Part shown: positions 35,447 to 44,596 of the stretch, piece by piece
Numbering within the stretch: position 1 is the first letter of the stretch
Layout: every line of letters starts with the position of its first letter
NCBI RefSeq assembly: GCF_010729665.1
Contig: NZ_AP022610.1
Span: forward strand, 2,046,001-2,110,000
Direction of reading: 5' to 3'
Length of the DNA stretch: 64,000 bases
Source of the DNA: Mycolicibacterium madagascariense
Lineage (GTDB): Bacteria > Actinomycetota > Actinomycetes > Mycobacteriales > Mycobacteriaceae
The notes under the pieces: generated by a model
Database searches by the model: none
The model's input: only the letters and a program-made list of their open reading frames with translations
What the model was told of the DNA's origin: nothing
Position numbers and translations under genes: made by a program

Positions 35447-36535
35447 TCAGCCGAGCAGGGTCCGCAGCATCGCGGGCAGCGTCGTACGGAGGTCGTGGTG
35501 CTCGGCGACGCGTCGTCGCGCCGTGGTGCTGAGCGCGCTGCGCACGTCGTCGTCGCGCAGAACGGTGGCGATGGCGTCGGCCAGGGCGACCTCGTCACCG
35601 GGAGGGACCAGGAAACCTGCTCCGCCACTGAGGAATTCGGTCGTGCCGCCGTGATCGGTGCCGATCACGGGCAACCCGTGGGACATCGCCTCCAGGACCG
35701 AGAGCGGGCCCGCCTCCGGCGAGATGCTCGCCGACACCGCGACGTCCCACCGGCGGAGCGCCGCGCAGGCGTCGACGTGGCCCAGGAAGCGCACCCGTCC
35801 CGCCAGATCCGGTCGGGCGGCCCGAGCATGCAGTTCGGCGACGTACCCGACGTCGCCGGGGAAGCTGCCGCCTGCCAGCTCGACCTGGACGCCGGGCAGT
35901 CGCGCCACCGCGTCCAGCAGCACGCGGTGCCCCTTCCAGGGCGTGAGGAGCGCCAGCATGCCGACGACGGGCGGGTCATGCAGGTCTGCTCCCGTCAGTC
36001 GGGGCACGGGCCAACGAACGCCGTTGTGCGCGACCCGAACCGGGAACCCGAACGCGCGCAGCGGCCGTGCGGTGGCCTCCGAGACGGCGACCGCCACCCG
36101 CACCGCGGGCGCGCCGAGGCGCGTGGCGGCCCGCTGCTTGGTGCTGGTGATCGTGTCGTGCACCAGCCAGCCCGCCCCGCGTGGCGGCCGTGCCATGCGG
36201 ACCGCGGGGAGCGCGAAGAGCGAGTTGACGATCGTCTCGGTGCCTGGCGTCCTCGCGAGGGGAGCCAGGATCCGGGCGGCGGCCCGCCATCTCGCGGCGA
36301 GCTGGGCCGCGCCGAGCAGCCGTGCGAACGAGCGTTCACCGCCCATGCCCAGTGCGGGGATGGGCACGTGGGTCGACGCCGCGGGCAGCGCGTCGACCAG
36401 GGGTCCCGCCGGGCAGGCCACGATCGCGGCGTATCCCTGGGCCAGCGCCTCGCCGACGAGATCCAGCAGCACCTTCTCGGCGCCGGAGAGTTGCCCCGTC
36501 TGGGCGACGAACAGCAGGGTCGAGACGTCGGTCAC
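35447..36535 (-). CDS. Glycosyltransferase, group 1
   Basis: This 362-residue GT-B protein has LLFVAQTGQLSGAEKVLLDLV at the start, GMLALLTPWKGHRVLLDAVA in the hinge, and ASISPEAGPLSVLEAMSHGLPVIG near the end, as in GT4 enzymes. GTG 36535 overlaps the flippase stop (GTGA), showing tight coupling. It is one of three GT4 enzymes in the locus, so together with the priming transferase the repeat unit may contain about four sugars (inference). Confidence 0.83.
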   Translation of the reverse strand: MTDVSTLLFVAQTGQLSGAEKVLLDLVGEALAQGYAAIVACPAGPLVDALPAASTHVPIPALGMGGERSFARLLGAAQLAARWRAAARILAPLARTPGTETIVNSLFALPAVRMARPPRGAGWLVHDTITSTKQRAATRLGAPAVRVAVAVSEATARPLRAFGFPVRVAHNGVRWPVPRLTGADLHDPPVVGMLALLTPWKGHRVLLDAVARLPGVQVELAGGSFPGDVGYVAELHARAARPDLAGRVRFLGHVDACAALRRWDVAVSASISPEAGPLSVLEAMSHGLPVIGTDHGGTTEFLSGGAGFLVPPGDEVALADAIATVLRDDDVRSALSTTARRRVAEHHDLRTTLPAMLRTLLG

Positions 36536-38037
36536 GGCGACACCGCGTCCGGGTGCGACGTCTCGTCCGCTCTGCCGACCATGCGGACAACGTAGACGAA
36601 CGGAAGCAGCGCGAGCACCGCCACCACCGACACCACGGGCCACGACCAGGGCCACACCGCGACGACGCGCTGGCCCGCCGCGGCGATCGCCGCCGTCGTG
36701 ACCACCAGCGCGGCGATCGGCGCGACGGGCAGCAGCCCCTTGACGGGCATGATCCGCTCGATGACGGCCCAGAGCAGCACGACGGTGACCACCCAGGTGA
36801 CCACGGTCGAGATGGCGGCGCCGTCGTAGGAAAGCCGGGGGATCAGCACCAGGTTGAGTCCGACGTTGAGCGCCAGTCCGAGCAGCGCGATGGCGGGGTA
36901 GTAGCGCTGCTTGCCCGCCGACGTCACGAGGAAGATGCCGAGCACGATCAAGGACATCACCGCCGCGCCGACCACGAGCAGCCGCGCCGCGGGCGCCGCC
37001 ACCGCGAAGCGCTCCCCGTAGAGCAGCCGGATGATCGGGTCCGCCGACGGCCAGAACGCGACGACGCAGATCGCTCCCGCGACCGCGAACGTCATTGCGG
37101 CCGAACGGGATCGCTGCCGGAAGACGTCGAGCTTGGTGGGCCATGCGGCGACCAGCAGGGTGCTCACCGGTGCCGCGGCCGCCAGGGAGAACGTATCGAT
37201 GATGTCGGAGAACTTGTATCCGACCGAGTACTGCCCGACGGCGTCGAAGGTGTCCAGCAGGCTCAGCATCAGGACGTCGATCTTCATCATCGCGATCGTG
37301 AGGGCGAGACCGATCGCCAACGGGATCGCCTCCCTGAGCATCGGTCCCCACCGGCGCACGTCGAGATGGCGCGACGGTCGCAGTCCCAACGACCGGTTGC
37401 GGAGCCCAATGCCCTTGGCCGTCAACCGAAAGACCTCGTTGAGAACCGCGGGCAGCACGAAGATCAGCAGCGTGGGGGCGAAGACAGCCGCGAGGACCGT
37501 GACCGCCAATTGCACGACCTGGCCGAGACTCTCGGCCACGGCGACCAGCAGGAGCCGGTGGCGGCTCTGGTAGAGCACGGACAGGGCGTGACCCGGCGTG
37601 GCGAAGACGACCACCAGGCCGGCGAGGGCCGTGGCGGCGACGACCTGTCCCGGGTACCCGAGGACGACGACGTAGCCGACCGCCAGGGCGTAGCCCACCA
37701 CACCCAGCACGGTGCGCAGGGCGATGAACGACGATGCGGTGCGGGCGATCTCGTCGGGGTCGCCGTCGATCAACCTGGCGAGCACGACCCGTCCGACACC
37801 GAGGTCGGTCACGATGGCCATCACGCCGAGCAGGGCGAAGACGAAGCTGAAGCGGCCCCACTCGTCGGCCGACAGCGACCGCGCGACGATGATGCTGCCG
37901 ACCCACCCCAGTGCGGCGACGACGACCCGGCTGACGAGCACCGTCAGCGTGGCGCGCGCGGCGGCCCTCGGATCCGCGGCGACCTCGCGGTAGTCGGGGG
38001 GCGCCTCGATGCCGTCGAACGCGGGATCCTCGCTCAT
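36532..38037 (-). CDS. Wzx-type lipid-linked oligosaccharide flippase
   Basis: This 501-residue protein has about 12-14 membrane segments and the MOP-superfamily pattern of Wzx flippases: an N-terminal RATLTVLVSRVVVAALGWVGSIIVARSLSADEWG-like segment and EIGPL-type loops. It would move the undecaprenyl-linked repeat unit across the membrane. ATG 38037 overlaps the preceding glycosyltransferase stop (ATGA). It and the polymerase-like gene show that the locus uses the Wzx/Wzy route rather than an ABC exporter. Confidence 0.84.
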   Translation of the reverse strand: MSEDPAFDGIEAPPDYREVAADPRAAARATLTVLVSRVVVAALGWVGSIIVARSLSADEWGRFSFVFALLGVMAIVTDLGVGRVVLARLIDGDPDEIARTASSFIALRTVLGVVGYALAVGYVVVLGYPGQVVAATALAGLVVVFATPGHALSVLYQSRHRLLLVAVAESLGQVVQLAVTVLAAVFAPTLLIFVLPAVLNEVFRLTAKGIGLRNRSLGLRPSRHLDVRRWGPMLREAIPLAIGLALTIAMMKIDVLMLSLLDTFDAVGQYSVGYKFSDIIDTFSLAAAAPVSTLLVAAWPTKLDVFRQRSRSAAMTFAVAGAICVVAFWPSADPIIRLLYGERFAVAAPAARLLVVGAAVMSLIVLGIFLVTSAGKQRYYPAIALLGLALNVGLNLVLIPRLSYDGAAISTVVTWVVTVVLLWAVIERIMPVKGLLPVAPIAALVVTTAAIAAAGQRVVAVWPWSWPVVSVVAVLALLPFVYVVRMVGRADETSHPDAVSP

Positions 38038-39089
38038 GGCACGACGCCCGCGTCACGGTAGGCCTGCACGGTCTGCTCCGCCGTGCGCCGCCACGTCAGG
38101 GCACCCGCGACCGCGAGTGCGTTTGTCACCAGCTCACTGCGGGCGGCCTCGTCGAAGGCGATGGTGCGCAACGCCTTCGACCAGTCCTCGGTCTCGGCGG
38201 AATCCACCAGCACGGCGCCGTTGGAGACCACCTGGGGGAGTGCGCCGACCGCGCTGGCCACGACGGCCCCGCCACACGCCATCGCCTCGACGGGCGGCAG
38301 CCCGTAACCCTCGTAGTGCGAGGCATAGGCGGTCACCGTGGCGGCCGCATACAGCGACGGTAGGTCCGCGACGTCGATGTACCCGAGGCCGATCGCGGTG
38401 CGGGGGGCGGCGGGCCCCTGCGAACCCGCGCCCGCCAGCACGCAGGGCAACCCGATCGACTCGGCGGCGTCTGCGACCAGGTGCACGTTCTTGCGGGGCT
38501 CCACGGTGCCCACCTGGATGACGAAGCGGTCGGGCAGGCCGTACTTCCTTCGGGTCCTGGCGACGTCGTCCTCGCTCGGAGGGCGCGCCCACGATGCGGG
38601 CGCCAGCTCGACGACCGTCGCCGTCCGCCCGCTGATGGCGTGGATGCGTTCGGCCGTGAACTCCGAAACGGCAAGCAGCAGATCGGCTTTGCGCAGTGTG
38701 TAGGCGACCAGTCGGCGCTCGCCGAATGCCCGGAAGCGGCTCGACGCCGACGGCATGTCGTAGACGGACACGTCGTGGACGGTGGCGACGGTGAACGCGG
38801 GCGTCGCCAGGGGCAGGTCCACGTCCAAGCCGTGGAACAGCTCGCAGGTGCGGCCCGCGAGCGCGCCGTGGAGTGCGCGGATCGCCCCGCTGGACACCGG
38901 CCGGGTCTGAGCCGCCATGCCGCGGGGAAGCTCGCCGACGGCGTCGCGCTGGACGACGGCCGACAGTTCCGCGTCCGGCAGCAGTCCGTTCAGCTCCCTG
39001 AGGAGTTCACGGATGTAGGTTTGGACGCCGCTACCGCCAGGCCGTAGGGCGAGTGCTCCAAACGTGATCCGCGTTGCGCCGCTGCGCAT
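38034..39089 (-). CDS. Glycosyltransferase, group 1
   Basis: This 351-residue GT4 enzyme has ITFGALALRPGGSGVQTYIREL at the N terminus, QVGTVEPRKNVHLVADA in the hinge and ASHYEGYGLPPVEAMACGGAVVAS near the end. ATG 39089 is needed to keep the conserved N terminus. As a result the gene overlaps the polymerase-like gene by 100 bp, far more than its neighbours do. No better start exists downstream. Confidence 0.8.
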   Translation of the reverse strand: MRSGATRITFGALALRPGGSGVQTYIRELLRELNGLLPDAELSAVVQRDAVGELPRGMAAQTRPVSSGAIRALHGALAGRTCELFHGLDVDLPLATPAFTVATVHDVSVYDMPSASSRFRAFGERRLVAYTLRKADLLLAVSEFTAERIHAISGRTATVVELAPASWARPPSEDDVARTRRKYGLPDRFVIQVGTVEPRKNVHLVADAAESIGLPCVLAGAGSQGPAAPRTAIGLGYIDVADLPSLYAAATVTAYASHYEGYGLPPVEAMACGGAVVASAVGALPQVVSNGAVLVDSAETEDWSKALRTIAFDEAARSELVTNALAVAGALTWRRTAEQTVQAYRDAGVVP

Positions 39090-40378
39090 CCCACCACCCC
39101 CAGGAGTAACCAGAAATAGACGTCGATTGGAAAGATCTCGAAGTAGGTGGCGACCAGACTGGCCGCCATCGCCGCCACGATGGACGCGCTGACTCCCAAC
39201 GCCAGTGCGCCATCTCGGCCCGGCAGCGCGCGTCCCAACCGCGTCGTCCAGACCAGAGCGACGACGAGCCACAGCAGCACCAGCCACAGCCCGACCGGCC
39301 CCAGCTCGAGAAGCATCTTGACGTAGTAGTTGTCGGGTTGATAATTCGTCGACACGCCTCCGATGTGGACGCCCTCGGCGGTCGAGATGCGGTCGGCCGC
39401 AGAGCCGCTGGTGCCCAGACCGCGACCGATCGGATGCACCAGGATGCTGCTGATGACGTCACTCCAGCCGGCGCCACGTTCTCCCAGGCTGTTCGAGGAC
39501 AAGAAGACCTTGGACAGCTCGGGCACGAAGGGGAACACCGCGGCCAGGGTCACGGCACCGAGGCCGAGCGGGAGCAGGAGCGCCCGGAACCGCAGGATCG
39601 CCAGCCAGATCATGCCGATCACGAGGCCGAGGATCGCGGCGCGGACGATGGAACTCGCCATGGCCACGACCATGATTGGCGACAGACAGAGAAAGCCGAG
39701 ATTGCGTCGCCGCGACGGCTCGGCGAGTGCCACCGCGCCGCCGACGAGCAGGGCGATCATCACGTACAGGCCGAACGGGAAGGGGTTGACGAAGGTGCTG
39801 AAGGTGCGGAGGAAGCCCCCGGAGGTCCGCACCTGTCGCCCGTACTCGTAACCGAGTCGGATCAAGAAGGCTGGGCCGACGATGATTTGGGCGATCCCCA
39901 CGAACGAGACGAGCGCGCCCATGCCCATGAGAACGCTCACCAGGTCGTCGCGGTCGCGGTCGTCGAATGGCGCCAGCCACAGCACGGCGATGATGAGGAG
40001 GTAGAAGAACGTCACCTTGATGGCGACGAAGCCGAGGAGCCCGATCGTCGCCACGGCGGAGATGCTTCCGACCACCACCCAGAGTGCGACGGCGGGCCAC
40101 CACGGCAGGTGGAGGGACGGCCTGCGCCAGTGCGGGGTGCGAGTTCGCCTGAGCCACGCGCAGATCAGCACGAACAGGAGCAGCCCCTCCTTCCACGCGG
40201 TGACGAAACCGGGCAGGGGAAGGATGGCGAGGACGCCGTGCAGCGGCACCAGCGCCGCGAGGAGGAGCAGACCACGCTGAGGCCTGCGGTAGATCGACAC
40301 CATCGCCGCGACCGCGACCAGCGCGACGAACACGGCGGCGCCGACGAACAGGACGGTCATCACTCGTCCGCCCGCCAT
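38990..40378 (-). CDS. Wzy-like O-antigen polymerase/ligase
   Basis: This 462-residue protein has about 11-12 membrane segments with a large extracytoplasmic loop near residues 300-355 that carries VHPIGRGLGTSG. This is the Wzy_C pattern of O-antigen ligases and polymerases. It would polymerise or attach the repeat units on the outer face. The start is uncertain: ATG 40378, or ATG 40360 after an in-frame GTG. Neither has a good ribosome site. Confidence 0.78.
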   Translation of the reverse strand: MAGGRVMTVLFVGAAVFVALVAVAAMVSIYRRPQRGLLLLAALVPLHGVLAILPLPGFVTAWKEGLLLFVLICAWLRRTRTPHWRRPSLHLPWWPAVALWVVVGSISAVATIGLLGFVAIKVTFFYLLIIAVLWLAPFDDRDRDDLVSVLMGMGALVSFVGIAQIIVGPAFLIRLGYEYGRQVRTSGGFLRTFSTFVNPFPFGLYVMIALLVGGAVALAEPSRRRNLGFLCLSPIMVVAMASSIVRAAILGLVIGMIWLAILRFRALLLPLGLGAVTLAAVFPFVPELSKVFLSSNSLGERGAGWSDVISSILVHPIGRGLGTSGSAADRISTAEGVHIGGVSTNYQPDNYYVKMLLELGPVGLWLVLLWLVVALVWTTRLGRALPGRDGALALGVSASIVAAMAASLVATYFEIFPIDVYFWLLLGVVGCAAAQRGSRLEHSPYGLAVAASKPTSVNSSGS

Positions 40379-40403
40379 CGATCGGTCGGTGCACCGACGG
40401 GCG

Positions 40404-41897
40404 TCAGTCCTCGGCCCGCTTGAGGACGGCCAGCACGGTGAGGAACAGGATCTTGACGTCGAGCCACAGAGACCAATTCTCGATGTAGTAGTTGTCCCAT
40501 TCCGCCCGATCGGCGATGGACGTCTGCCCCCGCAATCCGTGTACCTGAGCCCATCCCGTGAGTCCTGCCTTCACCCGGTGGCGTTCACCGTAGCGTCGGA
40601 TCTGCATCTCGAACAGTTCGACGAACTCGGGCCGTTCCGGCCGCGGACCCACCAGGCTCATGTCCCCGCGCAGGACGTTGAGCAGCTGCGGCAGCTCGTC
40701 GAGTGAGGTCTGACGCATGATCTTGCCGATCCGCGTGCGCCGGTCGACGCCCTCCACACCGCCGGGGGCGGCGCCCTCGGTCAGTTCGAAGGCGGCGTCG
40801 GACTCCGACGGCGGGCGCATGGAGCGGAACTTCAAGCAGTCGAACACCACTCCGTCGCGGCCAACGCGCTTCTGGCGGAAGAAGATCGGACCCGGTGAGC
40901 TCAGACGGACGAGCAGCGCGAGACCGAGGAAGAGCGGTGAGATGAGCAGGAGGCCGAACGCGGTGATGACCCGTCCCAACGCATGCTTGACGGCGAACTG
41001 CCAGCCGCGGGGATTCACCTTGGGGAGCACCAGAAGCGGTAGTCCGCCGAGATGTTCGATGCGTGCGTGCGCACCGATCACGTCGTGAACGCGCGGCAGC
41101 ACCCACACGCGCATGCCGAGGGCGTGGGCGGACCGGATGATCGTCACCAATTCGTCGTCGGACGCGTCGCACTGCGACAGGATCAGATCCTCCGCCCGGG
41201 TCGCGGCGGCGACGGCGGGGAAGTCGGACAGCGTGCCGAGGTGCGGCACGTTGGGGTGCAGCCTGGGCGGCGGGGCGTCCCCGTCGCCCGAGTCGGCCGA
41301 TGCCACGATGCCGACCGGTCGAAGCCCGTACTCCGGCAACTCGATCATCCGGGTGATCAGTTGATGCGCGTAACGGTCGTCACCGACGACGAGCGTCGGC
41401 GATGCCGATCCCAGGTGGTTGCGCAGGTAGCGCTGGATCAGCACGCGAGCCATGCGGACCGTCGGCACGAGGACGGTGGCCAGGACCCAGACGCGGATGA
41501 CGGCCGCTCCCGGTCGGACGTTCTCGGGGTCGAGCAGCAGCCAGGAGAGCAGGACGAGTGCGGCGAGCGCGACCGCCGTCTCGACGGGTCCAATCTCGTC
41601 GAGGAAGTTGCGTCGCAGCGGTCGCCGGTACATCGACGCTGCCGCCAGCATCAGCAGCAGCAGGGGGACGAACAGCCACAGCAGCCCGCCGATGTCGGAT
41701 TGCGACGCGACGTCCGCACCCCACCATTCGGCGAGTGCGACCGAGGCGATCGCCGCGGCGAGGTCGAGTATCACCGTCACGGTCGTGTGCAGTGGATCTC
41801 GGCGGAGGCGATCGGCGAGAGTGTTCCTCGTGGCCGCCGGGGTGGCGACGGCCGACCCCGGGGTGCTCAGTCGGGCGAGTTCAGTACCGACTGACAT
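40404..41897 (-). CDS. Polyprenyl-phosphate sugar-1-phosphate transferase (priming enzyme)
   Basis: This protein is of the WbaP/CpsE type, about 497 residues. Four or five N-terminal membrane segments and a Rossmann-like CoA-binding region (LVVGDDRYAHQLITRMIE) precede the C-terminal bacterial sugar transferase domain. That domain carries FFRQKRVGRDGVVFDCLKFRSM and LPQLLNVLRGDMSLVGPRPE. It starts repeat-unit synthesis on undecaprenyl/decaprenyl phosphate. The start is ATG 41897 or ATG 41909, neither with a clear ribosome site. A CRP-like box lies at 41899-41914. It is the first gene of the polysaccharide run. Confidence 0.85.
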   Translation of the reverse strand: MSVGTELARLSTPGSAVATPAATRNTLADRLRRDPLHTTVTVILDLAAAIASVALAEWWGADVASQSDIGGLLWLFVPLLLLMLAAASMYRRPLRRNFLDEIGPVETAVALAALVLLSWLLLDPENVRPGAAVIRVWVLATVLVPTVRMARVLIQRYLRNHLGSASPTLVVGDDRYAHQLITRMIELPEYGLRPVGIVASADSGDGDAPPPRLHPNVPHLGTLSDFPAVAAATRAEDLILSQCDASDDELVTIIRSAHALGMRVWVLPRVHDVIGAHARIEHLGGLPLLVLPKVNPRGWQFAVKHALGRVITAFGLLLISPLFLGLALLVRLSSPGPIFFRQKRVGRDGVVFDCLKFRSMRPPSESDAAFELTEGAAPGGVEGVDRRTRIGKIMRQTSLDELPQLLNVLRGDMSLVGPRPERPEFVELFEMQIRRYGERHRVKAGLTGWAQVHGLRGQTSIADRAEWDNYYIENWSLWLDVKILFLTVLAVLKRAED

Positions 41898-41898
41898 A

Positions 41899-41914
41899 GT
41901 GATCTGCATCACAG
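41899..41914. promoter_or_regulatory. CRP-type binding site at the start of the polysaccharide locus
   Basis: AGTGATCTGCATCACA differs from the CRP consensus TGTGA-N6-TCACA by one base. It lies right at the start of the priming transferase gene. Mycobacterial CRP binds this consensus. If the site is used, its position downstream of the promoter at 41974-42001 would suit repression. Confidence 0.55.
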
Positions 41915-41973
41915 GTCGAATACATGTTGCTAGCGTACTCCGGCGGACAGGCTCACGAGGTCTTTGTCGCACA

Positions 41974-42001
41974 TTTATACGTTTGCCACCGACCTACTGA
42001 A
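41974..42001 (-). promoter_or_regulatory. sigA-like promoter for the polysaccharide locus
   Basis: On the minus strand TTCAGT (positions 42001-41996), a 16-bp spacer and TATAAA (41979-41974) form a plausible promoter, about 70 bp before the first start codons of the locus. It stands out as AT-rich in GC-rich DNA. Confidence 0.45.
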
Positions 42002-42040
42002 TCACCGGGTGGTCGACACGGGCCGCGGACGGGCGTAGCG

Positions 42041-42760
42041 CTAGTCCGCGACGTCCGCCCCGTCGAAGACGCGTTCGCGGACCAAGGTCGACAGGTCGTG
42101 CAGGATCTGGACGTGTCCGGTGCTCCACTGCCTGGGCTGCTTGTCCCACACGCACAGCGTGCCGATGGTGTGTCCGGACGGATCGGTCAGCGGCATCCCG
42201 GCGTAGGCGAGGAGCGCCTCGCTCAGCACGGTCGGATGATCCTTGAGCAGCGGGTGGGCGCGGGCGTCCTCGACGATGAGTGGTTCGCCAGAGTTGACCA
42301 CATACTGGCAGACGGATTGGTCAATGGGCGTTTGCCGAGTTTCTGCGAGTTCGCCGGTGAGCCCCACTGCGCTGAACAGGAACTGCCGGTCGTGGTCGAC
42401 GAGGGACACCGCGGCGGTCGGTACGGCGAGCGCTTCGGCCGCCACTCCCACCAACCGGTCGTACGCGGCGTCCGGATCGGCGTCGAGCAGGCCCGTCGAA
42501 TAGAGCGCGCGCAGTCGTTCCGGATCCTCGAGACGTGACGTGCACGGGTCCTCGAGCGGGCCGGCCGCGGCGAGTCCGGCCCGCTCGACCCCACCGAGGA
42601 GTTCCTCCGTCCGACCGCCGTCGCGGCTCTCGTGCGCGGCGATCAACCGGGCCGCGACGGCACGGCCGATGAAGGTGTCCACGGTCTCGCCTACGGCGGC
42701 CGCTTCTTCCTCCAGTGCCTGCACGAGCCATTCATCGAAGCCTGGGACTGACGACGTCAT
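42041..42760 (-). CDS. GAF domain protein
   Basis: This 239-residue protein has an N-terminal helical segment (about 1-45) and a GAF domain in the second half (LVGVAAEALAVPTAAVSLVDHDRQFLFSA, IDQSVCQYVV, YAGMPLTDPSGHTIGTLCVWD). Such single-GAF proteins sense small molecules or redox state and often work with kinases or phosphatases. No output domain is present. It lies upstream of, and on the same strand as, the polysaccharide genes, so it may regulate them (inference). Confidence 0.78.
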   Translation of the reverse strand: MTSSVPGFDEWLVQALEEEAAAVGETVDTFIGRAVAARLIAAHESRDGGRTEELLGGVERAGLAAAGPLEDPCTSRLEDPERLRALYSTGLLDADPDAAYDRLVGVAAEALAVPTAAVSLVDHDRQFLFSAVGLTGELAETRQTPIDQSVCQYVVNSGEPLIVEDARAHPLLKDHPTVLSEALLAYAGMPLTDPSGHTIGTLCVWDKQPRQWSTGHVQILHDLSTLVRERVFDGADVAD

Positions 42761-42814
42761 GGCTGCACGATATAGGCGACGGGGTCATGAGCAAAGACAT
42801 GGCGTCGTGGGCCA

Positions 42815-43888
42815 TCAGTTCGCCGCAGGGGCGGGAGCCTCCGGCATCGCCAGTTCGAGGCGCACCCCGAGCAGGCGCACCGGACGGTCCAGATCGAACT
42901 GGCCCAGCAACTGCAGCGCGGTGTCGACGATCGCCCCCGCGTCGGTACCGGCGATCGGCAGCTTGCGAATCTTGGTCCTGGTGAAGAAGGTCTTCGTGCG
43001 CACGGTCACCGCGACCCGGGTGACCGTGCGGTCCGCGTCGACGACCTCGGCGAGGGTCTGCCGCGCGAGTCGCGTCACGGCCGCCTCCATCTCGGCGCGA
43101 TCGGTCAGATCCACGGGGAACGTGATCACGTGACTGCGCGACCGCGGCGTCCAGGGTTCGGCGCTGACCTCGGCGTCACCACCGCCCTTGGCCAACAACA
43201 GGATCCACAACCCGGTGGTCGGTCCGAACGCCGACGTCAACACCTGCGCATCGGTGGCCGCCAGGTCGGCGATGGTCGTGATGCCCAGTGCGGCAAGGCG
43301 TTTGGCGGTCTTGGGGCCGACGCCCCAGAGCGCGTCCACGCTGCGATCACCCATCACGGCCATCCAGTTGTCGTCGGTCAACCGGTAGACGCCGATGCCC
43401 TCGCCGGTCTCCGGTTCACGGGATGGCTTCGCGAAACCCGTCGCCACCTTCGCGCGCTGCTTGTTGTCGCTGATGCCCACCGAGCACGCCAACCCGGTCT
43501 CGGTCGCGACGACGTCGCGGACGCGCTGGGCGAGGGCGTAGGGGTCGGCCACGTCGGCGCCGAGATAGGCCTCGTCCCACCCCCACACCTCCAGCGGGTG
43601 GCCGAGATCCCGCAGCAGACCCATCACCTGTTCAGACGCCGCGTCGTAGGCCTCCGGGTCGGACGGGAGGAAGGTGGCGTCCGGGCACTTGCGGGCCGCG
43701 GCGCGCAGCGGCATCCCGGCGTGTACGCCGAACGCGCGTGCTTCGTAGGAGGCGCACGTCACCACCTTGCGTGGCTCACCGGGGTCGCCGTTGCCGCCGA
43801 CGATGACGGGAAGACCGACGAGGTCGGGCCGACGCCGCAGCTCGACCGAGGCGAGGAACTGGTCGAGGTCGACGTGCAGGACCCACAT
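42815..43888 (-). CDS. dinB2: Y-family DNA polymerase DinB2
   Basis: This 357-residue translesion polymerase has catalytic carboxylates Asp7 (HVDLDQF) and Asp105-Glu106 (WDEAYLG). Residue 12, which aligns with the aromatic steric gate of Dpo4 (Tyr12), is Leu. This is the known DinB2 feature that lets the enzyme insert ribonucleotides. No beta-clamp binding motif is seen at the C terminus. It corresponds to Rv3056. It converges on no gene and is downstream of the TetR gene at 43899. Confidence 0.9.
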   Translation of the reverse strand: MWVLHVDLDQFLASVELRRRPDLVGLPVIVGGNGDPGEPRKVVTCASYEARAFGVHAGMPLRAAARKCPDATFLPSDPEAYDAASEQVMGLLRDLGHPLEVWGWDEAYLGADVADPYALAQRVRDVVATETGLACSVGISDNKQRAKVATGFAKPSREPETGEGIGVYRLTDDNWMAVMGDRSVDALWGVGPKTAKRLAALGITTIADLAATDAQVLTSAFGPTTGLWILLLAKGGGDAEVSAEPWTPRSRSHVITFPVDLTDRAEMEAAVTRLARQTLAEVVDADRTVTRVAVTVRTKTFFTRTKIRKLPIAGTDAGAIVDTALQLLGQFDLDRPVRLLGVRLELAMPEAPAPAAN

Positions 43889-43898
43889 CAGGGTCGCC

Positions 43899-44507
43899 CT
43901 AGCGCCCACACAGCTTGCGCGCCAGGTCTTCCCACGCCCGGGCTTGCTGCTCGAGGTCGCGGCCGACCTCGTCGACCTGGTGCGTGACGTAGTCCGCGTC
44001 CAGCAACGCCAGCAGCGCGTCGGCCTGCGCCTCGAGGTCACCGGTGGTGCCCGCGGTCTCGAGCAGCATCCTGACGTGGGTGCGGTGCAGCGTGGCGGGA
44101 GCGTTGAAGCGGGTCTGGGGGTCGCGGCCGGCATCGGACAGCAGCGCGCGATGCTCCCAGACGAAGCGGAACCGTTCTCGCCCGTAGGCGAGGAGGCGTT
44201 CCAGCGGCGGTGCGCCGGGCCCCAGCGGTGGTGGACCGAACATGAACGCCCGTTGCTCGACCTTCTCGTCCTCGTCGAGCAGCACGATCATCAGACCGGC
44301 GCGACTGCCGAAGCGGCGGAACAGCGTGCCCTTGCCGACGCCCGCGGCGGCGGCCACGTCGTCCATGGTGATGGCGTCGGCACCCCGCTCGGCGAGAAGC
44401 CGGCGGGCGGCCGACAGCAGGAGCAGGCGGTTGCGCGCGGCGTCGCCCCGCTCCGTGGGTGCGGAGTCGGTGAACGGGAGCCCCACCAGCTCATCGCCCA
44501 TGCTCAT
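43899..44507 (-). CDS. TetR family transcriptional regulator
   Basis: This 202-residue TetR protein (position of Rv3055) has the DNA-binding segment TMDDVAAAAGVGKGTLFRRFGSRAGLM near residues 43-70. The start ATG 44507 follows AAGG; a second ATG is two codons later. It is 11 bp upstream of dinB2 on the same strand, so the two are probably co-transcribed. It is divergent from the FMN reductase gene. Confidence 0.86.
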   Translation of the reverse strand: MSMGDELVGLPFTDSAPTERGDAARNRLLLLSAARRLLAERGADAITMDDVAAAAGVGKGTLFRRFGSRAGLMIVLLDEDEKVEQRAFMFGPPPLGPGAPPLERLLAYGRERFRFVWEHRALLSDAGRDPQTRFNAPATLHRTHVRMLLETAGTTGDLEAQADALLALLDADYVTHQVDEVGRDLEQQARAWEDLARKLCGR

Positions 44508-44596
44508 TCCCGTACCTTAGCCCAGCTGGAATCATTCGGACTGCGGTCCGGTTATGCTGGTCGACGAACGCGATACGAGTGAGAGGGGACTGAGAC

